Positions 1 through 7,205 of a DNA stretch of 7,209 bases are shown here, piece by piece. Location: positions 1-7,209 of the forward strand of contig JABEUT010000226.1 in NCBI GenBank assembly GCA_013044305.1. The letters are read 5' to 3'. This DNA comes from Bacteroidia bacterium. GTDB taxonomy: Bacteria; Bacteroidota; Bacteroidia; JABEUT01. Under the pieces are notes generated by a model, which saw nothing but the letters and a program-made list of their open reading frames with translations, was not told the DNA's origin and did no database searches. Positions within the stretch are counted from its first letter, which is position 1; every line of letters begins with the position of its first letter. The translations under genes were made by a program, and so were the position numbers.

Positions 1-1
1 A

Positions 2-763
2 TGTATTGAAATATTTTCAAGTAATATGAATGCGCAGTCATATATTAACAACTATAAAAAGTTCAGTATTGGTTTGAATTTTGGAATAAGTATTCCTAAA
101 GGTCAGTTTGGGGAAGCTAATTCTACTATGCTTCCATTAGCAAATCACTCCCAAGATACCAATCATTTCGCCGGGTATGCTCAAACGGGATTTTATATGA
201 ATGTGAATTTTAATTATATGTTCACGAATATAATAGGATGTTCCATATACATTGGCACATCCGCGAATCCCTATAATAGTGCTCTGTTTAAATCGCAGAT
301 AGATACATTATATGCCACGGAATTTAGAAATTCAGGCGGAATTCCTCTTATTTCAACCAGTGGCAATTATTTCATCGGGCAATATCTGATAGGCCCATTT
401 ATGTGCATTCCAGTAAGCGGTAAATTAAAAGCTGAAATTAAATTATTATTCGGATATATCTTTGCTACCTATCCGAAAACAGATTTTGGTACCAACTTTG
501 AATTACCAATGCCGGCGTCTTTTAAGTTTTCATTCTGTTATTCTTTTAGCGGAGGAATAGAATATGTGGTAAGCAAAACATTTGGATTCCATTTAAATGT
601 GAACTATATAGGTTCAAACGCGACTTATCCATCTTATTCTGAACAACCTTATGGCACCTTTAAAAATGAATTATTTGATATACCTAAAAACATGAGCATC
701 ATGATGATAGAGCCAACCTTAGGCGTATCTGTTGATTTCGGGAGTCGTAAAACAAAAGAATAA
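2..763 (+). CDS. Predicted outer-membrane beta-barrel protein, 5' end cut by window edge
   Basis: The frame is open from the window's first full codon to a TAA stop, giving 253 visible residues. An ATG at 26 exists, but starting there leaves an exported-looking protein without a signal peptide. The codons before and after it read ...IFSSNMNAQ then SYINNYKKF, which resembles the end of a Bacteroidota signal peptide cleaved near AQ, so the true start probably lies upstream, outside the window. A glutamate in the short visible hydrophobic part weakens this. The rest alternates polar and aromatic/hydrophobic residues in strand-like blocks (KFSIGLNFGISIP, FYMNVNFNYMF, KLKAEIKLLFGYIF, FGFHLNVNYIG, and a last strand LGVSVDFG), typical of small barrels of the OMP_b-brl type. 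No enzymatic motif is visible and the function is unknown. It is followed after 7 bases by a second barrel-like gene, so the two are probably cotranscribed. Codons are AT-rich compared with mutS downstream. Confidence 0.75.
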   Translation, partial: CIEIFSSNMNAQSYINNYKKFSIGLNFGISIPKGQFGEANSTMLPLANHSQDTNHFAGYAQTGFYMNVNFNYMFTNIIGCSIYIGTSANPYNSALFKSQIDTLYATEFRNSGGIPLISTSGNYFIGQYLIGPFMCIPVSGKLKAEIKLLFGYIFATYPKTDFGTNFELPMPASFKFSFCYSFSGGIEYVVSKTFGFHLNVNYIGSNATYPSYSEQPYGTFKNELFDIPKNMSIMMIEPTLGVSVDFGSRKTKE

Positions 764-770
764 AGCAGTT

Positions 771-1508
771 ATGAGAACTTTTAAACCGATTCTTATACTA
801 TTGATTTTAATAGTTCCTGGCAGAAATTATGCAAGTAACCCAAAAGACACAACGAAATATACGTCTTGCGATAATTCAATTGGGTTTTCCTTTGCGCCAG
901 CTTATTATTCTTTGAATAATAATCCGTACCCGGGTATCATACAGAATAGCATATCATTTTCAACTGCAATAAGCTACAAATTAAAATTAAATTCTGCCGC
1001 TACGCTTTATCTTTTGTCCAATGCAGGTTTCCTACAAAATAATTCTTTAATCAAAAACATCCCAAATGCTTCCTTGCTAATTAACTCACAGGGTAACATT
1101 AATTACCGCGATATTACTTATTTTAATGAGCTAAAATCCAATGATTATTTATTTATCAATGAGAACCTGGCGTTCACCTTTTGCCATTTATCAAAAAGGA
1201 AAGATAATTATCTGTTTGCGGAAGGGGGTTTAGAGTGTGCCTGGAATTTTAAAGATATTATTGTTTTAAAGAATTTTCAGGAACCTCCAGGCTCAAGTAT
1301 TCCATTAAGAAAGGCGACATCTGTTAATGAATCTAATCTGGCATGGGTATTGGGCTTGGGTTATTCTGTTTCAATTTCAGAAAGATTTTCGATTAATATC
1401 ATTCCTGAATTTCTCTATGCCGTTAGTAAAATACCGGATAATAGTTCTTATTCGCCCCCGCTTTTTTATGACGCGGGGATAAATTTTCAGGTATTTTATA
1501 ATTTTTAA
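771..1508 (+). CDS. Predicted outer-membrane beta-barrel protein with signal peptide
   Basis: This is a complete 245-residue gene. I chose the ATG at 771, not the in-frame TTG at 732, because it gives a classic signal peptide: MRTFK, a hydrophobic run ILILLILIV at residues 7-15, then probable cleavage near residues 20-23 (NYASN). The longer form would put 13 polar residues before this and overlap the previous gene. The mature part has strand-like segments: NSIGFSFAPAYYSL near the start, SISFSTAISYKLKL, YLFAEGGLECAWNF, LAWVLGLGYSVSI, FSINIIPEFLYAV, and a last strand GINFQVFYNF ending in phenylalanine, as outer-membrane barrel proteins often do. It is a probable porin-like or structural barrel of unknown substrate. 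It sits 7 bases after another barrel-like gene and likely shares its transcript. It is AT-rich: the 60 bases at 961-1020 contain 20 G/C. Confidence 0.75.
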   Translation: MRTFKPILILLILIVPGRNYASNPKDTTKYTSCDNSIGFSFAPAYYSLNNNPYPGIIQNSISFSTAISYKLKLNSAATLYLLSNAGFLQNNSLIKNIPNASLLINSQGNINYRDITYFNELKSNDYLFINENLAFTFCHLSKRKDNYLFAEGGLECAWNFKDIIVLKNFQEPPGSSIPLRKATSVNESNLAWVLGLGYSVSISERFSINIIPEFLYAVSKIPDNSSYSPPLFYDAGINFQVFYNF

Positions 1509-1732
1509 TATCCCATTTAGGTATTTACTTCCTTTTGAAGCAAAAGCTAATTATTCCATTGAAGTTCAAAGCGGCGGCAATTCGTGGTGCAGGAAGGTGA
1601 TGAATGAGTAAAGTTTTAAAAATTTACCCTTCTGGTTCAAGTGTTCCAAAATATTAAAGCAGACAATTGTGGACAGAATTGAACCTGTTGCTGCACGTAA
1701 CACGCCACCTGTGCATATTTTAATTATTTTTA

Positions 1733-1741
1733 TAACCTTTG
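1733..1741 (+). promoter_or_regulatory. Possible promoter -7 element of mutS
   Basis: TAACCTTTG resembles the Bacteroidota -7 consensus TAnnTTTG but has three rather than two bases between TA and TTTG. No TTG lies at the usual distance upstream. It ends six bases before the chosen mutS ATG, so if it is active the transcript would start at or next to the start codon. The rest of the gap 1509-1747 shows no supportable gene or RNA. Confidence 0.35.
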
Positions 1742-1747
1742 CACACC

Positions 1748-4363
1748 ATGGCGGAAACCATAGAAAAAGTAACCAATGAAACCCCACTGATGAAACAGTA
1801 CCGGGGTATAAAGGAGAAGTATCCCGATGCCCTGCTATTGTTCCGTGTGGGCGATTTTTATGAAACATTCGGCCAGGATGCGATAAAGACTTCGGCCATA
1901 CTCGGAATTGTGCTTACGCGCAGGGCGGATGTTGAATTAGCGGGCTTCCCTTATCATTCGCTCGATTCGTATTTGCCTAAACTGGTGCGTGCCGGGCACA
2001 GGGTTGCCATTTGCGACCAGTTGGAAGACCCCAAGCTAACAAAAAAAATAGTGAAGCGCGGAATAACCGAACTCGTTACGCCTGGAGTTTCTTATAACGA
2101 CAAGGTTTTACAGCACAACTCCAATAATTTTCTGGCAGGCGTGTATTGGAAAAATTCCGATGCCGGCGTGGCTTTTCTCGATGTATCAACCGGTGAATTC
2201 CTTGTTGCGGAGGGCGACAGGGAGTACGCCGCCAAACTGTTGCAGAGCTTTCAACCTTCGGAGGTGCTCTATCCAAAAGACATGAAGAAGGACTACCATG
2301 AAATATGGGGAGATCGATATTACTCCTATGCCCTTGACGGTTGGATATACAGTGAAGACTATGCGCGGGAAGCTCTTCAGAAGCAGTTCGGAACCCTGTC
2401 GCTGAAAGGTTTTGGCATAGAAGGAATGAAACTCGCCATAACAGCCGCCGGCTCCATTCTGCATTATCTGCACGATACCCAGCACGACAAGCTGAAGCAC
2501 ATCAACAGCATTTCGCGCATAGAACGCGACCGTTTTGTGTGGCTCGATGAATTTACCATACGCAACCTGGAGCTTACAGAGCCTCTCCACCAGGAAGGCA
2601 AGTCGCTATTCGGGGTGCTTGATAAAACCTTGTCGCCTATGGGGTCGAGGCTTTTACGGCGCTGGCTCACCTTTCCGCTGAAAGAAAAACCACTTATTGA
2701 GGAACGCCTCGATATGGTGGAATTTTTTATGGCCAACGAGGATCTGCTGGAAAAAACAGGACAACAGGTTAGGCTGGCCGGCGATCTGGAAAGATTAATT
2801 TCAAAGGTGGCTACCGTACGTATTACACCCCGCGAAGTGGTTCAGCTGAAAAACGCCCTGCATGCCGTTGAGCTCATTAAGCGCTTATGCACCGGATCGG
2901 GCAACAGCCATCTTATTCGCCTGTCAGATCAATTGAACCCCTGCACAGCGATACGCAACAGAATAGAAAAGGAAATAGTTGCCGAGCCGCCGGCCCTTGT
3001 CAATAAAGGAAACGTGATAGCGGAAGGAGTGCATGCCGAACTCGACGAACTAAGGAAGATCGCCTTTTCCGGGAAAGATTACTTGCTTACACTTCAACAG
3101 CGCGAAACAGAAACTACAGGTATTTCATCGCTGAAGGTGGGCTTCAACAATGTTTTCGGGTACTACCTCGAGGTAACCAACACCCACAAGGCAAAAGTAC
3201 CGCAAAGCTGGATCAGAAAACAGACCCTTGCCAACTGCGAGAGATATGTTACGGAAGAACTCAAGCAGTACGAGGAAAAAATTCTGGGCGCCGAAGAAAA
3301 GATACTGGCGCTTGAAGAAAAAATCTTCAGCGAACTGGTTTTCGCCCTTGCCGACTATGTCGCGCCTGTTCAGCTTAATGCCTCGCTCATCGCCCGTTTA
3401 GATTGCCTTACGGCATTTGCGCGGGTCTCCATCGCAAACAATTATACCAAGCCGCTCTTTACAGAAGAAAATAAAATAGAAATTGCCGATGGCAGGCATC
3501 CGGTAATAGAACAGCAGCTGCCGCCGGGCGAAAACTATGTAGCGAACAACGTTTGCCTTAACCACGACAGCCAGCAGATACTGGTGATTACAGGCCCGAA
3601 TATGTCGGGTAAAAGCGCCCTGCTCCGGCAAGTTGCGCTTACAATCATTATGGCCCAAACGGGCTGCTTTGTTCCCGCCAGACATGTAGAGGCCGGAATA
3701 GTGGATAAAATATTTACCCGCGTAGGCGCATCCGACAACATCTCCAGCGGCGAATCAACCTTCATGGTGGAGATGAACGAAACGGCAAGCATCCTGAACA
3801 ACGTTACGGATCACAGCCTGGTATTGCTCGATGAAATAGGAAGAGGCACCAGCACCTACGACGGTATTTCAATAGCCTGGGCAATAGCCGAATATCTTCA
3901 TGAACGGCCCGGGGCGCAAGCCAAAACACTGTTCGCAACCCACTATCACGAATTGAATGAGATGGCAAACATTTTCAGGAGGATAAAGAACTTCAATGTG
4001 GCGGTAAAGGAATCAGGCAACAAGGTAATTTTTTTAAGAAAGCTGATGCAGGGCGGAAGCGAACACAGCTTTGGTATTCATGTGGCAAGGATGGCGGGAA
4101 TGCCGGTAAAGGTGGTTCAGCGCGCCGCCGAAATACTGAATCAGCTTGAAAAAACCCACAGCCCTGCCGTGAACAGCGCAAACATTAAGTCCGGCGCAGG
4201 AAACGATTCCTACCAATTGAGCTTCTTTCAACTGAACGACCCTGTGCTGGAGCAGATAAGGGAAGAAATACTGAATACGGATGTGAATTCTTTAAGCCCG
4301 ATAGATGCCCTGCTTAAGCTGAACAACATAAGAAAACTGATTGAAGACCGCACAAAAGGCTGA
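1748..4363 (+). CDS. mutS: DNA mismatch repair protein MutS
   Basis: This is a complete 871-residue MutS, a usual length. MutS dimers recognise mismatches and, using ATP, recruit MutL. The N-terminal domain carries the mismatch-wedging Phe-X-Glu motif (F37, E39 in GDFYETF), which separates it from MutS2. The connector and lever/clamp domains follow, with GFNNVFGYYLEV from residue 465. The C-terminal ATPase has Walker A GPNMSGKS (616-623), the signature loop ASDNISSGESTFM (from 661), Walker B LLDEIGRGTSTYDG with D695 and E696, the ATHYHEL switch with H732, and a helix-turn-helix dimer region from about 774. The tail contains QLSFF (823-827), a good sliding-clamp binding motif. I chose the ATG at 1748 over an in-frame TTG at 1739, which lies inside the promoter-like element. 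No mutL or other repair gene is adjacent. All key residues are intact, so it should be active. Confidence 0.98.
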   Translation: MAETIEKVTNETPLMKQYRGIKEKYPDALLLFRVGDFYETFGQDAIKTSAILGIVLTRRADVELAGFPYHSLDSYLPKLVRAGHRVAICDQLEDPKLTKKIVKRGITELVTPGVSYNDKVLQHNSNNFLAGVYWKNSDAGVAFLDVSTGEFLVAEGDREYAAKLLQSFQPSEVLYPKDMKKDYHEIWGDRYYSYALDGWIYSEDYAREALQKQFGTLSLKGFGIEGMKLAITAAGSILHYLHDTQHDKLKHINSISRIERDRFVWLDEFTIRNLELTEPLHQEGKSLFGVLDKTLSPMGSRLLRRWLTFPLKEKPLIEERLDMVEFFMANEDLLEKTGQQVRLAGDLERLISKVATVRITPREVVQLKNALHAVELIKRLCTGSGNSHLIRLSDQLNPCTAIRNRIEKEIVAEPPALVNKGNVIAEGVHAELDELRKIAFSGKDYLLTLQQRETETTGISSLKVGFNNVFGYYLEVTNTHKAKVPQSWIRKQTLANCERYVTEELKQYEEKILGAEEKILALEEKIFSELVFALADYVAPVQLNASLIARLDCLTAFARVSIANNYTKPLFTEENKIEIADGRHPVIEQQLPPGENYVANNVCLNHDSQQILVITGPNMSGKSALLRQVALTIIMAQTGCFVPARHVEAGIVDKIFTRVGASDNISSGESTFMVEMNETASILNNVTDHSLVLLDEIGRGTSTYDGISIAWAIAEYLHERPGAQAKTLFATHYHELNEMANIFRRIKNFNVAVKESGNKVIFLRKLMQGGSEHSFGIHVARMAGMPVKVVQRAAEILNQLEKTHSPAVNSANIKSGAGNDSYQLSFFQLNDPVLEQIREEILNTDVNSLSPIDALLKLNNIRKLIEDRTKG

Positions 4364-4374
4364 AAGAAGGCCTT
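4356..4374. terminator. Weak hairpin between convergent genes, possible bidirectional terminator
   Basis: AAGGC (4356-4360) can pair with GCCTT (4370-4374) around a 9-base loop. It overlaps the mutS stop codon. Read on the minus strand the stem is followed by TTTTG, and on the plus strand by CCCCTTTAA. Only 35 bases separate the mutS stop from the stop of the convergent TPR gene, so a shared terminator is expected here, but a 5-bp stem with a short T-run is weak evidence. Confidence 0.3.
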
Positions 4375-4398
4375 CCCCTTTAACAGAGACGGGAGTAC

Positions 4399-5475
4399 CT
4401 ATTTTGTAAGTATTTTTGCAGCAGCCGCCTTGCAGTCGTCCACGCCTTCCTGGGCATCTTCCACACCAAGGTCCAGGGCTTTCTGGAAATATTCGCAGGC
4501 CTTGTCTGTCTGTCCGATCTTGTGCCAATACTGTGCTATATGGAAGTAAGCTATTCCTACGTCGGGCTTTATTCTTATAATTTGCTTATAATCGTATATG
4601 GCCGATGCTTCCATTTGCATATTTTCCGACACCGCGGCGCGGTGCAGGTGGCCGTCAATTGAATTGGGGTTTATTTTCAGGGCTGAACTGTAATCATCAA
4701 AGGCTTCCTTGTATTTTTGCTGCTGCTCGAAATGAAGCCCGCGGTTGTAAAGCGCGGAGAAGTTTGTAGGATCAGTTTTTACAGCATGGTTATAATCAAG
4801 CAGGGCGGAATCGGTTTTCCCCAGCCCGTCGAAAGCCATAGCTCTGCAAACGAAATAATTTGCCGAGTCGGGACATATTAAAGTAGCCATATCGAGGTTT
4901 GGCAACGCTTCGGCATACTCTTTAAGCTCCATCTTCTCCTTGCCTTTTTTGTAAAACTCCAGTCCGGCCGTAAAGCAAAAGTTATTGGAATACTCCAGCT
5001 TTGCAGACTGCATGGTATCGCTATATTCAATAGCTTTGCCAAGACAGGCGCAGGCGCCTGTCTTGTCTCCTTTCTCCTTTTTCAGTTTGCTTTGCTCGTA
5101 ATATGCCTCGGCATAGCCGGGATCAATTTTTAACGCCATGTCTATGTCTCTGGCAACATTATCAGGATATGAGAGCCTTTTGTAGGTCATGGCCCTGTCG
5201 TAATACGCCTGCGCCCATTCATGGTTAATTTTAAAGTTAGCAAAGGTGGTTTGCTTTTGATAGGTATTGGCTGTATCGTACCCGTGCATTTGCTGCAGGT
5301 AGTGGGCCACATTGTTCTGAAACGAATGGATATATGCGGAGAAATATGCTTCGGCCTTAGTATAATTTTTTGCCTTGTAGGCGTCCTCCCCGTTCTTTAT
5401 ATTATCATCTAATTGAGCATGAAGCAGCGAAAGAGGGAAGATGAACGCCGATAACAGTACAGTTAATTTTTTCAT
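4399..5475 (-). CDS. Exported tetratricopeptide (TPR) repeat protein
   Basis: This is a 358-residue protein read leftward. I chose the ATG at 5475, not the in-frame TTG at 5493, because it gives a clean signal peptide: MKK, a hydrophobic core to residue 18, and a likely cleavage around HAQ (19-21). The mature protein is probably periplasmic, as no lipobox cysteine is present. Almost all of it is TPR repeats: units near 22-55, 88-121 and 122-155, then five uninterrupted 34-residue units from 171 to 340. Consensus positions are well kept, for example in 205-238: A212, F215, A224, Y228, A231, P236. The last unit (KACEYFQKALDLG) is Sel1-like. TPR arrays bind proteins or peptides and are not catalytic, so the partner and pathway are unknown. 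Seven cysteines (142, 144, 167, 201, 210, 327, 348) are many for an exported protein. It is convergent with mutS and divergent from the M20 peptidase gene. Confidence 0.88.
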   Translation of the reverse strand: MKKLTVLLSAFIFPLSLLHAQLDDNIKNGEDAYKAKNYTKAEAYFSAYIHSFQNNVAHYLQQMHGYDTANTYQKQTTFANFKINHEWAQAYYDRAMTYKRLSYPDNVARDIDMALKIDPGYAEAYYEQSKLKKEKGDKTGACACLGKAIEYSDTMQSAKLEYSNNFCFTAGLEFYKKGKEKMELKEYAEALPNLDMATLICPDSANYFVCRAMAFDGLGKTDSALLDYNHAVKTDPTNFSALYNRGLHFEQQQKYKEAFDDYSSALKINPNSIDGHLHRAAVSENMQMEASAIYDYKQIIRIKPDVGIAYFHIAQYWHKIGQTDKACEYFQKALDLGVEDAQEGVDDCKAAAAKILTK

Positions 5476-5503
5476 CTGTTCCTGAATTTTCAAATTAGAT
5501 TTA

Positions 5504-5511
5504 CAAAACTA
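5504..5511 (-). promoter_or_regulatory. Probable -7 promoter element of the TPR gene
   Basis: Read on the minus strand, these bases are TAGTTTTG, an exact match to the Bacteroidota -7 consensus TAnnTTTG. The element lies 28 bases upstream of the ATG at 5475, allowing a short leader of roughly 20 bases. It also argues against the alternative TTG at 5493, which would lie almost at the transcription start. I see no TTG at the expected -33 spacing. The adjacent 5511-5524 is a perfect AT-only palindrome (AATAAAATTTTATT). Confidence 0.45.
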
Positions 5512-5646
5512 ATAAAATTTTATTTGGAGGGAGTGAAATACGCAGTCAATATAAGGATGCGGATATAATGATATATCAGCATTGTATGCAGCTCCGATGG
5601 GCTGAACATGTAGGTTCCTGTACCAATGGCCTCCGATAGGTTATTT

Positions 5647-5662
5647 TTTGCATATTTGCATA
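5647..5662 (+). repeat. Perfect tandem octamer TTTGCATA x2 upstream of the M20 peptidase gene
   Basis: TTTGCATA occurs twice head-to-tail without a mismatch, 68 bases before the peptidase ATG. The second copy creates CATATTTG (5651-5658), one base away from the TAnnTTTG -7 consensus, so the repeat may be part of the promoter or a regulator site. No -33 TTG is seen at the right spacing. Confidence 0.4.
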
Positions 5663-5681
5663 CATTTTTGAAAGCACGCAC

Positions 5682-5700
5682 CCCCTAAAACAGAAAGGGG
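5682..5700 (+). other. Small GC hairpin in the probable 5' leader of the M20 peptidase gene
   Basis: CCCCT (5682-5686) pairs with AGGGG (5696-5700) across a 9-base loop, 30 bases before the ATG at 5731. No U-run follows, so it does not look like a terminator. It could be leader structure affecting stability or translation. With only five pairs it may also have no role. Confidence 0.3.
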
Positions 5701-5730
5701 CTGGCAGCTAAAACTACAAAACCTTACATT

Positions 5731-7113
5731 ATGAAAGACTTCACCGGGTACATAAACGCCAACAGACAGCGCTTCATTGACGAATTGCTCGATTTTTTAA
5801 GGATACCTTCGGTAAGCGCCGACTCAAAGTACAAAAAGGATGTGGAACACGCAGCAGAATGGGTTAAGAAATCATTGCTGGCGGCCGGCACCGACAAGGC
5901 AGAAATAATACCTACCTCCATGCACCCTATCGTATATGCCGAAAAAATTATAGACCCCAAACTGCCGACCGTGCTCGCCTATGGTCATTATGACGTGCAG
6001 CCGCCCGATCCGCTCAATCTCTGGAAATCGCCTCCATTCGAGCCTGTGATAAAGGACGGAAAAATTTATGCGCGGGGCTCCTGCGACGATAAGGGTCAGG
6101 TATATATGCACGTAAAAGCGCTTGAGGTAATGATGAAAAACGGCGGTCCTCCGTGCAATGTAAAATTCCTGATAGAGGGCGAAGAAGAGGTCGGGTCGGT
6201 GTCGCTCGGCGATTTTGTAAAAAAGAACCGGAAAAAGCTGGAAGCCGACATTATTCTTATTTCCGATACAGAGATCATTGCGAACGACGTGCCATCCATT
6301 ACAGTAGGCCTAAGGGGGCTTACCTATGTTGAGGTGGAGGTTACAGGCCCCGGCAGAGACCTTCATTCGGGTGTTTACGGTGGTGCGGTACCTAATCCCA
6401 TCAACATACTTTGCGATATGATAAACTCACTGAAGGACAAGAACGGACATATAACCATACCCGGATTTTATAAAGACGTTCGCGTAGTGCCTGCTAAAGA
6501 GAGAAAAGAACTGAACAAAGCACCCTTTAGCTTAAAAAAGTATAAATCCGAAGTAGGTATAGAGGATGTTACTGGCGAGAAGGGATATACAACCCTTGAG
6601 CGAACCGCCATAAGGCCTAGTTTGGATGTGAACGGCATCTGGGGCGGCTACACGGGCGAAGGCTCCAAAACGGTAATTGCTTCCAAAGCCTACGCCAAAA
6701 TATCCATGCGCCTTGTCCCCAACCAGGATTCGGGTAAGATGACTGCCCTGTTCACAAAACATTTCAAGAAGATTGCCCCTCCCTCGGTAAAGGTAAAGGT
6801 AACCCCATTCCACGGGGGTGAGCCCGTATTGCTCGAAACCAATTCGGCTGGTTACAGGGCGGCAAGCGAGGCCATGAATACATCTTTCGGCAAAAAACCC
6901 ATACCCACGCGCGGCGGCGGCAGCATACCTATTGTGGCACTTTTCAAAAAAGAACTGGGGCTCGATTCGGTTATGCTCGGATTCGGACTGAACTCCGATA
7001 ATATACACTCCCCAAACGAACATTACGGGGTATTTAACTACATGAAAGGCATTGAAACCATCACGCTCTTTTACAGTAATTTCGCCAGGGAAGTTTCTAA
7101 GGTCAAATCATAA
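5731..7113 (+). CDS. M20-family metallodipeptidase (cytosolic dipeptidase, CNDP2/DUG1-like)
   Basis: This is a complete 460-residue zinc-type peptidase of the M20 family, which cleaves dipeptides or other short peptides, probably in the cytoplasm because no signal peptide is seen. The two-metal site is intact: H86 and D88 in GHYDVQP, bridging D119 in RGSCDDKG, catalytic E152 and metal ligand E153 in EGEEEVGS (149-156), D179 in ISDTE, and H426 in NIHSPNEH. H212 in LHSGVYGG, in the inserted dimerisation domain, matches the histidine that reaches the partner's active site in carnosinase-like enzymes. These motifs fit the dipeptidase branch better than DapE or ArgE deacylases, though the exact substrate cannot be read from sequence. 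The start is the ATG at 5731, followed by an amphipathic N-terminus. It is divergent from the TPR gene and stands alone here, without peptide transporter genes. Confidence 0.95.
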   Translation: MKDFTGYINANRQRFIDELLDFLRIPSVSADSKYKKDVEHAAEWVKKSLLAAGTDKAEIIPTSMHPIVYAEKIIDPKLPTVLAYGHYDVQPPDPLNLWKSPPFEPVIKDGKIYARGSCDDKGQVYMHVKALEVMMKNGGPPCNVKFLIEGEEEVGSVSLGDFVKKNRKKLEADIILISDTEIIANDVPSITVGLRGLTYVEVEVTGPGRDLHSGVYGGAVPNPINILCDMINSLKDKNGHITIPGFYKDVRVVPAKERKELNKAPFSLKKYKSEVGIEDVTGEKGYTTLERTAIRPSLDVNGIWGGYTGEGSKTVIASKAYAKISMRLVPNQDSGKMTALFTKHFKKIAPPSVKVKVTPFHGGEPVLLETNSAGYRAASEAMNTSFGKKPIPTRGGGSIPIVALFKKELGLDSVMLGFGLNSDNIHSPNEHYGVFNYMKGIETITLFYSNFAREVSKVKS

Positions 7114-7139
7114 GCCAGCTCTTTATCCGGAATGGCTTG
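7111..7139 (+). terminator. Possible weak terminator hairpin after the M20 peptidase gene
   Basis: AAGCCA (7112-7117) is complementary to TGGCTT (7133-7138) with a 15-base loop, and one wobble pair could extend it outward. It begins at the peptidase stop codon. No T-run follows, so intrinsic termination is doubtful. Its position between the gene end and the next promoter is what makes it plausible. Confidence 0.3.
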
Positions 7140-7175
7140 AACTCCCTTGCGCTGAAAAATAAACGCCACCCATAG

Positions 7176-7205
7176 TTGGTTTTTAAATAAAAGTGTATAT
7201 CTTTG
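7176..7205 (+). promoter_or_regulatory. Strong Bacteroidota-type promoter facing right
   Basis: TTG at 7176-7178, a 19-base spacer, then TATCTTTG at 7198-7205 match the Bacteroidota primary-sigma consensus TTG-N19-TAnnTTTG exactly. Transcription would begin at or just beyond the right edge, so it must serve a gene outside this window and separates that gene from the peptidase transcript. Confidence 0.7.

Noticed and set aside
1631..1685. GGTTCAAG resembling a tRNA T-loop, with an inverted repeat GGTTCAA/TTGAACC
   Set aside because: The flanking bases do not form a T-stem, and no acceptor stem or anticodon arm can be drawn. The 7-bp inverted repeat is 38 bases apart with no other pairing.
1566..1868. 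Minus-strand 100-codon reading frame across the mutS promoter and start
   Set aside because: It overlaps the well-supported start of mutS, its translation is rich in W, P and H with no recognisable domain, and no promoter precedes it. It is a shadow of mutS.
5511..5524. 14-base palindrome AATAAAATTTTATT as an operator
   Set aside because: It is made only of A and T next to a promoter, where such palindromes arise easily by chance, and nothing identifies a regulator. It is mentioned only with the promoter.
5568..5639. Small plus-strand reading frame of 23 residues (starting MIYQHCMQ)
   Set aside because: It is short, has no promoter or ribosome-binding evidence, and the residues look non-coding. 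Nothing separates it from chance in an intergenic region.
6532..7023. Minus-strand 163-codon frame inside the M20 peptidase gene
   Set aside because: It lies wholly opposite a complete, motif-verified gene, has no domain signature, and is expected from the peptidase's codon bias.
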